A stretch of 64,000 bases of DNA from Hordeum vulgare subsp. vulgare (GCF_904849725.1 NC_058518.1:511363225-511427224); one strand, 5' to 3'; positions 1-11,432 are shown, counted from the stretch's first letter. The notes: generated by a model not told the origin, from the letters alone. Translations and numbers: made by a program.

Positions 1-118
1 CCCTTTTCCTTATTTCTCTCTTCCTTCTTTCTCCTCCCTCTCTTTCCTATTTTTCTCTCCCATGATCTCCTTCCCAAAGTTCTCCCTCTCCTTCCTTTCT
101 ACTCTCCTCCCCTAAGCC

Positions 119-126
119 TATATAAA
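119..126 (+). promoter_or_regulatory. TATA box of the G1 5' LTR
   Basis: TATATAAA follows a long CT-rich tract and precedes a C-run. The identical motif is at 8558-8565 in the 3' LTR. It is a good candidate for the element's RNA polymerase II promoter, with a start expected some 30 bp downstream. This is inference from motif and position only. Confidence 0.6.
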
Positions 127-408
127 CCCCCCCCCCCACCTCCACCTCTCCCCAACCCAAGCCGCCGCCGGCGCCTCACCCCACCGCCGCCCTAGCCGCC
201 GCCGCGAGCAGCGGCAGCAGCCCGAAAGCTGCTGCACCTCGGCCTCGCCGCGGAGGAGGAGCCCTCCCCGAACTCTCTCTCCACCGCCGCCTCTTCCCCG
301 CGGAGGAGGAACCTCACCGCCGCCGCCCGACGCCCCACCGCCCGGAGCTACTCCCTCCTTCCTCGTCGGCCATCTCCTTTCTTGCCAGTGCAACACCTCC
401 AGCAGCAG

Positions 409-952
409 GTAGCAACCTCTCTCTCTCTATTTCATGCACTCCATCTCAGCCATTAGAAGCTTGCCACGTGTGCCTCTCATTAACACTAGCAGTTTCGTAA
501 TTTCTGTCCAGATTTCGAAAACAGAAACTTTCAATCTTGTTTTGATCACAACTTTTTATCCCTACGTCCAATGACATTGATTCTTTTTCCACTAGCTCAC
601 AAATTTCCTGTAGTTTTTAAAAATATATAATTGTTCTGTGTTGGGAATTTTCAAATATAAGTTAGAGCAGATTTAGTTTAAACACTGTTTTGCCTATTCC
701 AGGAGTTTGAAAAATGATATTGAGTTGATTCTTTTTGCTGCAGTTTTCTAGTGATAAATCCTTACTGTAGTAGAATTTTCAGAATTTTCCAAGTATTTTT
801 ACTAGTGTTTTCAACAGAAACAAGTTTCTGTCCTACCGACGTGCGATAAAATTCTTTTGCGTAGTCGTTTGCCAATCTTTGCATGTGATGTTTTTTTTTT
901 TCTCGTGGAATGATTGAATTGCTTATGGTGTGCTTTGTGTTTGTATCGGTAG
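409..952 (+). other. Possible intron in the transcribed part of the G1 LTR
   Basis: CAG|GTAGCA at 409-410 closes a GC-rich stretch and is followed by T-rich DNA that ends in CGGTAG (AG at 951-952). The layout of GC-rich leader, GT donor, T-rich stretch and AG acceptor resembles the 5' UTR intron of many plant genes. The same layout occurs in the G2 LTR (42256-43299). Splicing is inferred, not shown. Confidence 0.35.
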
Positions 953-2325
953 ATCATCCGGAGTGCGAAGCGTGTTACTTAGAGACGCTCGAGCAGGACA
1001 ACTATCATCAAGGCAAGTCATCTTTGATCATGTTATTTTTACCTATGTTTTCAATGCATAGTAGATCACCTTCTTTGCCCTATTTGCATGCTGCCTAGGT
1101 ACTTGGAAACTTTAGTCATAGGTGTAGTATCATGTGGTAGGAACACCAACACCCCGATACTTGGCCCCGGGACGACAATGTTATATATGCTATGCTCTAG
1201 TAGACGGGTTATCGGTTGAGTGTATACCACGAGTGATGCGAGATTGATATACTAATCAAGACCGGACTAAGACAAGATTTTCAAGACCTCGGACGCAATG
1301 CAACACTGGGTGAAGGACGGTTGATCGGCTCCCTGGAAAACCCAGTGGATGCCCGGGATGCTGGAGAGGCCATGTCATCCTACGGAAAGCTTCACCCAGG
1401 CTCAAAGGGACGGACGGAGACTTCAAGACTCAAGGCTTACCTGCACAGCCACAAGTCATTATGGGCTCTGGCTTGGTTGGACAACGCGGCGACTCTGGAC
1501 AGGCGGTGCTAGCAGATGTAGACGAACGGTAGGAATGGATGGGCACCGACAGGGATTCAGAGGGACCCGTTGAAAGACCATGTTTTGATCATCCGGTCTT
1601 CAAACACCCTGAAGTGCGAGGACAAACCCGGAGGCGATCAAATCTTGTGGGGAACGTGTGCAAAACTCTGCAGAGTACTCAACCTAATCGATTAGCCGTG
1701 TCCACGGTCATGGACAACTTGAGCCGAAGGCATTGAATTTCCCCTGAACTCTCGACACAACTTAATAATGATGTGGGTGTTAACAACTATTTGGGTACGA
1801 GAATTGGTTGGCGGAACCATCTCGTTAACAACAAACTATGTAGTAATATTTTGCTTTCAAACCCTTTTGTTGTAGGATAAAACTAGCTTTATGCAAAAAA
1901 AAACTTAGCTCCACCGGCCAAATATGCATGTAGAGATAGTGATTATTTTACTCCCTCTCTTGATGATTTGCCAGCATATTCAATATGCTGACCTACACGG
2001 CTGCAACGTATCATGTTGCAGAGTACTTTTCCGACCAGGAGTGAGGCTACCGTTCTACGCTCAGCGACATGCCCTTGGAGTCGGATGGACTCGTCTACCT
2101 GATGCTTCCGCTTAGTCTTCGTTAGATAATCTCATGAGTTGGCCTTCAGCCACTTTATTGTACTCCTTTATTGTAATAAAGTACTCTTTATGAGATTTCG
2201 ATTAATAAAGCTGTGTGATTGCACTCTTGAATATATACATTATGTACTGTGTGTGTACCAGCATGATCTTGGGATGGTACAGAAACACCAGAGGCTTGAC
2301 TCGTTGAGTCGGGTCGCTACAGAAA

Positions 2326-2337
2326 TGGTATTCAGAG
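2326..2337 (+). promoter_or_regulatory. G1 primer binding site, initiator-Met tRNA type
   Basis: TGGTATTCAGAG starts 5 bp after the LTR end. It resembles the plant initiator-methionine tRNA primer site (TGGTATCAGAGC) with one extra T. Minus-strand DNA synthesis would start here. The extra base could weaken priming. Confidence 0.65.
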
Positions 2338-2463
2338 GACACGCTGACCTTAGGACGTAACCTCTAGGAATGGAAAAGCCTTAGGAAGAAAACTATTTTC
2401 TCTAAAATCTTCTATTTCCTCTTCTGATCATTTCTGACTTCTCTCCGATTTTCCAATGTTTAG

Positions 2464-3171
2464 ATGGCCACCTTCATCCCTGTTATGTTCACGGAGTTTT
2501 GCCAGCCCGACACCACTATGCCGTTCGGAAAAGAGCTGGTGCAGATCACCAAAGACTTGAGGATTGCTGTGCCGACTATCACAGGGAAGCCAACTTCATC
2601 TTACCCGGAGGATTCAAGCTACAGGATCGAGGTGCATATTCCCGGAAGGACATTCGAGCCGCGCACTGAGCCGATGGATTTCAAGTTCATCGCACCCAAC
2701 TGGATTCTCGGAAGGGACATGGCGATCCATTGTGCACTCGGACGTATCAAGGATAAATACAAAGGCTGCCCTATTTCTCCAGACCTATTCGTTGTATCCT
2801 GGAGAAATGAAGACGGAGACATCATCTCAAGCAAGACCAACGACGCTCTCTTATCTTATGCCCAGACCTTGGAGAAGCACAGCGTAACTCTAGAGTATCA
2901 CGCGATCAAGGACGCCAAGAAGATCAAGCAACTGTCACTCCGCGAGCTTGAGCTTGAAGATGCAGCCCAGGAAGCCCACTATGAGCATGAGCTGGAAGTG
3001 AAGGACTTTCTGGAGCGGATCGAGAAGCTGAAGACTCGAGTTGCATACCTGGAGGAGGAACTGGACATGGGCGAGAACCTTCATCCCGAAGGAGACGTAG
3101 CCCCCGTGATCAGCAACGACGAGGACTATGAAGAAAGCTCCACCGAAGGACCCGACACTATGCTATTTTGA
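2464..3171 (+). CDS. ORF0: additional 235-aa protein upstream of gag
   Basis: Intact ORF starting with ATG at 2464, on the element's sense strand, between the primer site and gag. Residues 1-135 look globular. Within them, residues 52-115 hold a pattern also seen in the ORF0 copies of G2 and G3: an aromatic-hydrophobic strand (YRIEVHI), a proline-rich turn, then a helix with D85, A87 and A91. Residues about 136-203 are rich in E, K, L and A and look like a coiled coil; residues 204-235 are acidic. There is no zinc finger, protease or polymerase motif and no signal peptide. Function is unknown. A role with Gag or the element RNA is possible but unsupported. Additional ORFs are known from other plant gypsy lineages such as Tat/Ogre. 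Lack of stops in an element with almost identical LTRs says little about selection by itself. Confidence 0.7.
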   Translation: MATFIPVMFTEFCQPDTTMPFGKELVQITKDLRIAVPTITGKPTSSYPEDSSYRIEVHIPGRTFEPRTEPMDFKFIAPNWILGRDMAIHCALGRIKDKYKGCPISPDLFVVSWRNEDGDIISSKTNDALLSYAQTLEKHSVTLEYHAIKDAKKIKQLSLRELELEDAAQEAHYEHELEVKDFLERIEKLKTRVAYLEEELDMGENLHPEGDVAPVISNDEDYEESSTEGPDTMLF

Positions 3172-3381
3172 GGAGGACACTTAGACTAGACCACCAATTT
3201 TTACTTTATCGTTTTATGTTTTGGGCCGATGTTTAGGATTATCGATTTTGTATCCTCGTGTGAACCTTTGTGATGTTTGAATAAAATGTGTGGTGTGATA
3301 TTTGTGTGTTGCATTCATATGGGTAGTGTAATTCCTCTAGACCATTGTTCTATGCTAATCTCACCCCTCTACAAACATCAG

Positions 3382-4272
3382 ATGCCTCCAAGACGCGCCC
3401 CTACCTCCAACTTTCCGCCGGAACTCACCCAGTTGATCCAGCAACAAAACACCCTGATGCAACTGATCATCCAGAACCAGAACAACAACAACCATCATCC
3501 ACCCCAGGCCGACAACCTTACCCGTTTTCTGAGGTTGAACCCTCCAACTTTCTCCAGCAGCATTGAGCCCATTGTGGCAGATGATTGGCTTCGCAAGATG
3601 GAGCGTGAGCTCGTCACCGCTGGTTGTTCTGAAGCTGAGAAGGTGCGTTTTGCCGCGCATCAACTTGAAGGCCCTGCAGCTGCTTGGTGGGAGAACTACA
3701 CCACCACTTATCCCATTGCTGGAGTCACTTGGGAGCAATTCAAGCAAGCCTTCCGCACCGCGCATGTCTCAGCTGGTGCAATGAGTCTGAAGAAGCGTGA
3801 GTTTCGCAACTTACGCCAGGGGAGTCGCACTGTGGCCCAGTACGTTGATGATTTCAGCATGCTCGCCCGTTATGCACCCGGAGATGTGGCCGATGATGCG
3901 GCCAAGCAGGAAAAGTTCTTGGAAGGACTGAATGATGAGCTGAGCATTCAGTTGATGGTAGCCACCTTCAACAACTACCAGGAGCTGGTTGATAAGGCCC
4001 TCATCTTGGAGGGGAAACATCAGCAGATGGAGAACCGCAAGCGAAAGTATGGGGTTGGAAAGTTCAACTCCGGCACTCAGCAGAAGCCTCGCTACACCCC
4101 CTACTCAGGGAATACCGGGACTGGATCCGGTAAGTTTGGTGGACATGTTCAGCATAACCACCCTGTGCACAACCATGGAGGCCACAACCATGGAGGAAAT
4201 GGGAATCACCGCAACAACAACAACTTCAAGAATGGCGGTACTGGCACTCAGCAGAATTCAACTCCAGCTTAG
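3382..4272 (+). CDS. gag: G1 Gag, capsid part, ending at an in-frame TAG
   Basis: Structural protein that would form the virus-like particle. The start at 3382 (MPPRRAP) is chosen over an upstream in-frame ATG at 3292 because this beginning is typical of chromovirus gag. The retrotransposon Gag core spans roughly residues 50-220, including the WWENY and EFRNLRQG regions, followed by a Gly/His/Asn-rich linker. The frame stops at TAG 4270-4272, then continues open: the CCHC zinc knuckle [14 protein letters not shown] is encoded just after it, from 4294. The knuckle and all of pol are therefore cut off unless the stop is read through. The downstream frame is the same, so this is a single nonsense change and not a frameshift. 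Spacing from ORF0 is 210 bp. Confidence 0.85.
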   Translation: MPPRRAPTSNFPPELTQLIQQQNTLMQLIIQNQNNNNHHPPQADNLTRFLRLNPPTFSSSIEPIVADDWLRKMERELVTAGCSEAEKVRFAAHQLEGPAAAWWENYTTTYPIAGVTWEQFKQAFRTAHVSAGAMSLKKREFRNLRQGSRTVAQYVDDFSMLARYAPGDVADDAAKQEKFLEGLNDELSIQLMVATFNNYQELVDKALILEGKHQQMENRKRKYGVGKFNSGTQQKPRYTPYSGNTGTGSGKFGGHVQHNHPVHNHGGHNHGGNGNHRNNNNFKNGGTGTQQNSTPA

Positions 4273-7200
4273 AAGGATCTGACTCACATCACTTGCTTCA
4301 AGTGTCAGAAGAAGGGACACTATGCCACTGATTGTCCCCAGAACAAGGAGGGAAATGGAAACGGCAACGGCAACGGCAACTCTGCAGCAAAGAAGCCCAA
4401 TCCTTTTCCTCGAGCTCAGGTGAACCACATTGATGTGGAAGAAGTCTATGATCACCCCGATACTGTGGTTGGTAAGTTTTTGCTAAATTCACATCCAGTA
4501 TTGGTACTTTTTGATTCTGGTGCAACGCATTCATTCATATCAAGGGTAGTTGTGGAAAAGTATAGTTTGCCAACTATAACCCTCAGCCAACCTATTAAGG
4601 TCAGTTCCCCAGGAGGCATGATGACAGCCGGGATAGGATGCCATGCTTTGAGTCTCAACATCGGGAACCATAATTTCCCCACCGACCTCATCGTATTAGA
4701 GTCCCAGGGATTGGATGTAATCCTAGGCATGGATTGGATGGCCAAGTATGAAGGGAATATCGATTGTGCCCTTAAGTCTATTTTGCTCACCACCCCCGAG
4801 CAGAAGCGGATTAAGTACGTGTCTCAGCGCCCGACCCGGAGTAAGCGAGTAAACTCTCTCACGGGAGTAGTCCAGGAGGAAGTACCGATTGTACAGGAGT
4901 ACCCAGATGTATTTCCGGAAGAATTGCCGGGCATGCCACCCGATAGAGAGATTGAGTTCTTGATTGAGCTATTACCCGGAACAGCCCCGATATCCAAGAG
5001 ACCCTATCGGATGCCCGCAAATGACTTGATAGAAATCAAGAAGCAAATTAAGGAGTTATTGGACAAAGGGTATATTCGCCCAAGTTCTTCACCTTGGGGA
5101 GCCCCAGTGCTCTTGGTTGAAAAGAAGGACAAGTCCCTGAGAATGGTTGTCGATTATCGTGCATTGAACGATGTGACCATCAAGAACAAGTACCCCTTGC
5201 CGATGATCAATGATCTGTTTGATCAGTTAGTTGGAGCTCGCATATTCTCAAAGATCGATCTTCGATCCGGGTATCATCAGTTGAAGATTCGTGAACAGGA
5301 TATACCCAAGACAGCCTTTACCACTCGGTACGGCTTGTATGAGTACACGGTCATGTCATTTGGACTGACTAATGCTCCGGCATATTTTATGAATCTGATG
5401 AACAAGGTATTTATGGAGTACTTGGACAAGTTTGTCGTGGTGTTCATCGATGACATACTGATATTCTCCAAGAACGAAGAGGAACACAAGGAACATCTGC
5501 GTCTAGTTCTGGAGAAGCTTCGAGAGCATAAGCTATATGCAAAGTTCAGCAAATGTGAGTTTTGGTTGAAGGAAGTCAGATTTCTCGGACATGTCATCTC
5601 AGGAGAAGGCATAGCAGTGGACCCTGCCAAGGTCGCAGCAGTCACCGAATGGGTAGCACCCACTTCAGTCAAGGAGATCCACAGTTTCCTCGGACTTGCC
5701 GGATATTACCGGAGGTTCATTGAGAATTTCTCAAAGATTGCCAAGCCCATGACAGAGTTATTGAAGAAGGAATCCAAGTATGTTTGGACTGAGGATTGTG
5801 AAACCAGTTTTCAAGAGCTGAAGAAACGTCTTGTGACAGCCCCAGTGCTGATATTGCCGAACATTCAGAAGGATTTCCAGGTTTACTGTGATGCTTCTCG
5901 TCAAGGACTTGGAGGAGTGCTCATGCAAGAAGGCAAAGTTGTAGCCTATGCATCCAGACAGCTCAGACCTCATGAGTTGAATTATGCCACACATGACTTG
6001 GAACTAGCTGCCGTAGTGCACGCTCTCAAGACCTGGAGACATTTCCTGATCGGAAATAGTTGTGATGTTTACACTGATCACAAGAGCCTGAAATATATCT
6101 TCACGCAGAAGGAGTTGAACCTCAGAAAGAGGCGATGGCTAGAGTTGATCAGGGACTACGACATGAGATTGCATTATCACCCAGGCAAGGCAAATGTTGT
6201 AGCCGATGCGTTGAGCCGCAAGAGTTATGTGAACACGCTCACAGCGGGAGGATTACCCCAGGAGTTAGTCGATGATCTCCGAGATCTCAAATTGGAGATA
6301 GTTCCAAGAGGATTTGTTGCCACACTGGAAATTCAGTCTACTTTGACGGAAAAGATCCGTGAAGCACAGAAAGCTGACAAAGAGATAGCTGAGATTAAGC
6401 AGAAAATGGAAGACGGGAAAGCTAAAGGTTTTCGTGAGGATGAACACGGAACTTTATGGTTTGAGGATCGCATCTATGTGCCCAATGATCCCAAACTCAG
6501 GAAGTTGATACTTCAGGAAGCTCATGATTCCCCGTACTCGATACACCCTGGTAACACCAAGATGTATCTGGATCTGAAAGAAAGTTTCTGGTGGACAGGA
6601 TTGAAGAAAGACATTGCCGAGTACGTAGCTATATGCGATGTTTGTCAGCGAGTAAAAGCCGAGCATCAGAAGCCAGCAGGTTTGCTCCAACCTCTGCCGA
6701 TACCCGAATGGAAATGGGAAAAGCTTGGTATGGACTTCATCACAGGATTACCTCGGACCCGTTCTGGCTATGATTCTATTTGGGTTGTGGTCGATCGGTT
6801 GACCAAGGTAGCTCACTTCATTCCGGTGAAGACTACCTACACTAGTGCCAAGCTGGCCAAGATTTATATGACGAGGATCGTATGTCTACATGGAGTACCA
6901 AAGAGCATTGTGTCTGATAGAGGGACTCAGTTCACATCAAAATTTTGGCACCAACTGCACGAAACCTTGGGAACAAGATTGGAGTTCAGCACAGCATTTC
7001 ACCCGCAGACAGATGGACAGACCGAGAGAGTTAATCAAATTCTGGAAGACATGTTGAGAGCTTGCGCACTAGACTATGGGTCTAGTTGGGATGACAATTT
7101 ACCGTATGCCGAGTTCTCATACAACAACAGCTACCAGACCAGTCTGAAGATGGCCCCTTTCGAAGCTCTATACGGAAGGAGGTGCAGAACACCATTGACG

Positions 7201-7818
7201 TGGGATGGAGTTGGCGACCGACAACTTTTTGGTCCCGACCTCATCCGAGATTCTGAAGAGAAGGTCAAGCTTATTCGTGACCGACTCAAGATAGCTCAGT
7301 CCAGGCAGAAGAGTTATGCCGACAGCAAACGCAAGGAAGTAACATACGAAGTGGGAGATCGAGCATATCTTCGGGTGTCTCCACTTCGAGGAATCAAGAG
7401 ATTCGGTGTGAAAGGAAAACTAGCACCACGTTTCATTGGCCCCTACAAAATTCTTGAACGTAGAGGCGAAGTTGCATACAAACTGGAACTGCCGGAAGGA
7501 TTGTCCGGAGTTCATGATGTCTTCCATGTTTCCCAGTTGAAGAAATGCCACGCTGAGATGGCCGATGTTCCGTTGAGAGATACAGTGCCCCTAGAGGCCA
7601 TACAGCTTGACAGCGATCTGACGTATGAGGAGAAACCCGTCCGAATTCTCGAGACCGCCAACAGAGTTACCCGCAGCAAGATCATCAAGTTCTGCAAGGT
7701 GTTGTGGAGCCACCACACCGAGGAAGAAGCCACCTGGGAACGAGAAGAGGATCTTCGTCGAGACCAGCCGCACCTATTTTCTAGTCAACCCGAATCTCGA
7801 GGGCGAGATTCATCTTAA
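4273..7818 (+). CDS. pol: G1 nucleocapsid knuckle and Pol (PR-RT-RH-INT-chromodomain)
   Basis: Open reading frame continuing in the gag frame after the TAG; the first ATG is at 4420. Numbering from that ATG (1132 residues): aspartic protease DSGA near 32; reverse transcriptase from about 204, with the FIDD catalytic motif at 342; RNase H from about 485, with D491 in CDAS; integrase zinc region with H709, C739 and C742; catalytic triad D772, D833 and E869, the last two separated by 35 residues; C-terminal chromodomain from about 1072, with [14 protein letters not shown]. All catalytic residues I can identify are present, so Pol looks competent apart from the upstream stop. The product would be a polyprotein cleaved by its own protease. 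The chromodomain in this lineage directs integration to histone-marked chromatin (family knowledge). Confidence 0.93.
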   Translation, partial: KDLTHITCFKCQKKGHYATDCPQNKEGNGNGNGNGNSAAKKPNPFPRAQVNHIDVEEVYDHPDTVVGKFLLNSHPVLVLFDSGATHSFISRVVVEKYSLPTITLSQPIKVSSPGGMMTAGIGCHALSLNIGNHNFPTDLIVLESQGLDVILGMDWMAKYEGNIDCALKSILLTTPEQKRIKYVSQRPTRSKRVNSLTGVVQEEVPIVQEYPDVFPEELPGMPPDREIEFLIELLPGTAPISKRPYRMPANDLIEIKKQIKELLDKGYIRPSSSPWGAPVLLVEKKDKSLRMVVDYRALNDVTIKNKYPLPMINDLFDQLVGARIFSKIDLRSGYHQLKIREQDIPKTAFTTRYGLYEYTVMSFGLTNAPAYFMNLMNKVFMEYLDKFVVVFIDDILIFSKNEEEHKEHLRLVLEKLREHKLYAKFSKCEFWLKEVRFLGHVISGEGIAVDPAKVAAVTEWVAPTSVKEIHSFLGLAGYYRRFIENFSKIAKPMTELLKKESKYVWTEDCETSFQELKKRLVTAPVLILPNIQKDFQVYCDASRQGLGGVLMQEGKVVAYASRQLRPHELNYATHDLELAAVVHALKTWRHFLIGNSCDVYTDHKSLKYIFTQKELNLRKRRWLELIRDYDMRLHYHPGKANVVADALSRKSYVNTLTAGGLPQELVDDLRDLKLEIVPRGFVATLEIQSTLTEKIREAQKADKEIAEIKQKMEDGKAKGFREDEHGTLWFEDRIYVPNDPKLRKLILQEAHDSPYSIHPGNTKMYLDLKESFWWTGLKKDIAEYVAICDVCQRVKAEHQKPAGLLQPLPIPEWKWEKLGMDFITGLPRTRSGYDSIWVVVDRLTKVAHFIPVKTTYTSAKLAKIYMTRIVCLHGVPKSIVSDRGTQFTSKFWHQLHETLGTRLEFSTAFHPQTDGQTERVNQILEDMLRACALDYGSSWDDNLPYAEFSYNNSYQTSLKMAPFEALYGRRCRTPLTWDGVGDRQLFGPDLIRDSEEKVKLIRDRLKIAQSRQKSYADSKRKEVTYEVGDRAYLRVSPLRGIKRFGVKGKLAPRFIGPYKILERRGEVAYKLELPEGLSGVHDVFHVSQLKKCHAEMADVPLRDTVPLEAIQLDSDLTYEEKPVRILETANRVTRSKIIKFCKVLWSHHTEEEATWEREEDLRRDQPHLFSSQPESRGRDSS

Positions 7819-7830
7819 GGTGGGTAGGTT
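7814..7830 (+). promoter_or_regulatory. G1 polypurine tract
   Basis: The purine-rich stretch AAGGTGGGTAGG lies directly before the TGTAACATCCC start of the 3' LTR and would prime plus-strand DNA synthesis. G2 has the related sequence ttaagtgtggtag at the same place. Confidence 0.75.
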
Positions 7831-10759
7831 TGTAACATCCCAATTTTCGTAAATTCGGATGTTAATAGATCATTCATTTGCATCCCACATTTTATGCATC
7901 ATTGTGTTCCTCTGAAAATTTTTATCGTTATGTGACTGCAGGCAATTTATCGGAGCGGAGATAATATGACTTCTCCCCTGTGAGTTAAAGTCATCATTTT
8001 TGATTTTTGCAAATTTTTCCAAACTCCGAATTATTTTAGTCGAGTTTTTTTTTCGATCGCGTTGTGTGATCCTAGTGCATAAAACTTTTTTTTTAGTTGC
8101 ATTAGGTGGAACTAGGGTTCCTATATATATTATATATGTATTAGTTGTATATGTATTTTGTTTTCCTAAGTATTCTAGCGCATATATGTATATTAGTACT
8201 TTTTTTCCTAGTATTTTGTTAGCTAGGAAAATATATTTTTTCTGTTTTGTTTTGTTTTTTTTATTTCTTTTTGTTGCTGCTGTTTGTTTGTTTTCTTTTC
8301 AAAAAAAAAAAAACAAAACAGCCCAGCCACCCCATGCATGCACGCATGCAGCCATGCATGCACCCCTTCCCACGTTCTCCTCCCTCCCCACGTGAGTCCT
8401 CCCTCCCCTTTCCTTATTTCCCTCCTTCCTATTTTCTCTCCCTTTTCCTTATTTCTCTCTTCCTTCTTTCTCCTCCCTCTCTTTCCTATTTTTCTCTCCC
8501 ATGATCTCCTTCCCAAAGTTCTCCCTCTCCTTCCTTTCTACTCTCCTCCCCTAAGCCTATATAAACCCCCCCCCCCACCTCCACCTCTCCCCAACCCAAG
8601 CCGCCGCCGGCGCCTCACCCCACCGCCGCCCTAGCCGCCGCCGCGAGCAGCGGCAGCAGCCCGAAAGCTGCTGCACCTCGGCCTCGCCGCGGAGGAGGAG
8701 CCCTCCCCGAACTCTCTCTCCACCGCCGCCTCTTCCCCGCGGAGGAGGAACCTCACCGCCGCCGCCCGACGCCCCACCGCCCGGAGCTACTCCCTCCTTC
8801 CTCGTCGGCCATCTCCTTTCTTGCCAGTGCAACACCTCCAGCAGCAGGTAGCAACCTCTCTCTCTCTATTTCATGCACTCCATCTCAGCCATTAGAAGCT
8901 TGCCACGTGTGCCTCTCATTAACACTAGCAGTTTCGTAATTTCTGTCCAGATTTCGAAAACAGAAACTTTCAATCTTGTTTTGATCACAACTTTTTATCC
9001 CTACGTCCAATGACATTGATTCTTTTTCCACTAGCTCACAAATTTCCTGTAGTTTTTAAAAATATATAATTGTTCTGTGTTGGGAATTTTCAAATATAAG
9101 TTAGAGCAGATTTAGTTTAAACACTGTTTTGCCTATTCCAGGAGTTTGAAAAATGATATTGAGTTGATTCTTTTTGCTGCAGTTTTCTAGTGATAAAACC
9201 TTACTGTAGTAGAATTTTCAGAATTTTCCAAGTATTTTTACTAGTGTTTTCAACAGAAACAAGTTTCTGTCCTACCGACGTGCGATAAAATTCTTTTGCG
9301 TAGTCGTTTGCCAATCTTTGCATGTGATGTTTTTTTTTTCTCGTGGAATGATTGAATTGCTTATGGTGTGCTTTGTGTTTGTATCGGTAGATCATCCGGA
9401 GTGCGAAGCGTGTTACTTAGAGACGCTCGAGCAGGACAACTATCATCAAGGCAAGTCATCTTTGATCATGTTATTTTTACCTATGTTTTCAATGCATAGT
9501 AGATCACCTTCTTTGCCCTATTTGCATGTTGCCTAGGTACTTGGAAACTTTAGTCATAGGTGTAGTATCATGTGGTAGGAACACCAACACCCCGATACTT
9601 GGCCCCGGGACGACAATGTTATATATGCTATGCTCTAGTAGACGGGTTATCGGTTGAGTGTATACCACGAGTGATGCGAGATTGATATACTAATCAAGAC
9701 CGGACTAAGACAAGATTTTCAAGACCTCGGACGCAATGCAACACTGGGTGAAGGACGGTTGATCGGCTCCCTGGAAAACCCAGTGGATGCCCGGGATGCT
9801 GGAGAGGCCATGTCATCCTGCGGAAAGCTTCACCCAGGCTCAAAGGGACGGACGGAGACTTCAAGACTCAAGGCTTACCTGCACAGCCACAAGTCATTAT
9901 GGGCTCTGGCTTGGTTGGACAACGCGGCGACTCTGGACAGGCGGTGCTAGCAGATGTAGACGAACGGTAGGAATGGATGGGCACCGACAGGGATTCAGAG
10001 GGACCCGTTGAAAGACCATGTTTTGATCATCCGGTCTTCAAACACCCTGAAGTGCGAGGACAAACCCGGAGGCGATCAAATCTTGTGGGGAACGTGTGCA
10101 AAACTCTGCAGAGTACTCAACCTAATCGATTAGCCGTGTCCACGGTCATGGACAACTTGAGCCGAAGGCATTGAATTTCCCCTGAACTCTCGACACAACT
10201 TAATAATGATGTGGGTGTTAACAACTATTCGGGTACGAGAATTGGTTGGCGGAACCATCTCGTTAACAACAAACTATGTAGTAATATTTTGCTTTCAAAC
10301 CCTTTTGTTGTAGGATAAAACTAGCTTTATGCAAAAAAAAACTTAGCTCCACCGGCCAAATATGCATGTAGAGATAGTGATTATTTTACTCCCTCTCTTG
10401 ATGATTTGCCAGCATATTCAATATGCTGACCTACACGGCTGCAACGTATCATGTTGCAGAGTACTTTTCCGACCAGGAGTGAGGCTACCGTTCTACGCTC
10501 AGCGACATGCCCTTGGAGTCGGATGGACTCGTCTACCTGATGCTTCCGCTTAGTCTTCGTTAGATAATGTCATGAGTTGGCCTTCAGCCACTTTATTGTA
10601 CTCCTTTATTGTAATAAAGTACTCTTTATGAGATTTCGATTAATAAAGCTGTGTGATTGCACTCTTGAATATATACATTATGTACTGTGTGTGTACCAGC
10701 ATGATCTTGGGATGGTACAGAAACACCAGAGGCTTGACTCGTTGAGTCGGGTCGCTACA
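7831..10759 (+). repeat. G1 3' LTR, complete (2929 bp)
   Basis: Begins TGTAACATCC and ends CGCTACA. U3 opens with an imperfect palindrome at 7836-7861 (CATCC ... GGATG). TATA box at 8558-8565, intron-like region 8848-9390, AATAAA at 10613-10618 and 10642-10647. The next five bases, TTATA (10760-10764), should be the target duplication; the left copy is outside the window. Confidence 0.95.
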
Positions 10760-11432
10760 TTATATAACTTGCCTTGTATATTCCAATGATGGGCTTCCTG
10801 AAAATTGCCCTAGGTCTTCGTGAGCAAGCAAGTTGGGTGCACACCCACTAGTTTCTTTTGTGAGCTTTCATACACTTATAAGCTCTAGTGCATCCGTTGC
10901 GTGGCAATCCCTACTCACTCACATTGATATCTATGGATGGGCATCTCCATAGCCCGTTGATACGCCTAGTTGATGTGAGACTATCTCCTCCTTTTTTGTC
11001 TTCTCCACGACCACCATATTCTATTCCACCTATAGTGCTCTGTCCATGGCTCACGCTCATGCATTGCATGAAAGTTGAAAAGCTTTGAGAACACTAAAGT
11101 ATGAAACAATTGCTTGGCTAAAACCGGGGTTGTGCATGATTTAAATACGTTGTGTGGGGAAGATGGAGCATAGTCAGACTATATGATTTTGTAGGGATAA
11201 CTTTCTTTGGCCATGATATTTTGAGAAGACATGATTGCTTTGTTAGTATGCTTGAAATATTATTGTCTTTATGTCAAATGATAGACTATTGCTTTGAATC
11301 ACTTGTGTTTTAGTATTCATGCCATGATTAGATTATATGATCAAGATTATGCTAGGTAGCATTCCACATCAAAAATTATCTTTTTTATGATTTACCTACT
11401 CGAGGACGAGTAGGAATTAAGCTAGGGGATGC
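10760..11432 (+). mobile_element. A1: 3' tail of an Athila-type element
   Basis: Non-coding internal tail, 673 bp, aligned without large gaps to 16464-17136 in A2. It ends with a purine-rich stretch (ctcgaggacgagtag...gctaggggatgc) right before an LTR start, so it is the polypurine side of an element whose remainder lies left of G1. G1 interrupts it at 10760. Confidence 0.8.

Larger units (their letters stand above)
1..2321 (+). repeat. G1 5' LTR (3' part only)
   Basis: Matches 8440-10759 almost base for base. It holds a pyrimidine-rich leader, a TATA box, a GC-rich stretch, an intron-like T-rich region, two AATAAA motifs (2175-2180 and 2204-2209) and the end GTCGCTACA. A short hairpin, GACTC-GTT-GAGTC, lies at 2298-2310 just before the end. 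Short ORFs inside the LTR show no family resemblance and are taken as chance. Confidence 0.93.
1..10759 (+). mobile_element. G1: Ty3/gypsy chromovirus (Tekay type), nearly complete
   Basis: LTR retrotransposon with the order LTR, primer site, ORF0, gag, protease, reverse transcriptase, RNase H, integrase with chromodomain, polypurine tract, LTR. The order RT-RNaseH-INT and the C-terminal chromodomain place it in the Ty3/gypsy chromoviruses; the LTR start TGTAACATCCC and the chromodomain resemble the Tekay/Del lineage (family knowledge, not searched). The window opens about 609 bp inside the 5' LTR, because base 1 aligns with base 8440. By eye the LTRs differ at five substitutions and one T-run length over 2.32 kb, so the insertion is recent. 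It lies in the internal tail of A1; the uninterrupted target is visible in A2 near 16464. Confidence 0.9.

Noticed and set aside
118..396. 92-codon ORF on the minus strand (again at 8557-8835)
   Set aside because: Lies in the GC-rich part of the G1 LTR; Gly/Arg-rich low-complexity product, repeated only because the LTR is.
1321..2115. Several 60-75 codon ORFs
   Set aside because: Inside the LTR, in competing frames, with no family resemblance; they recur in the other LTR copies.
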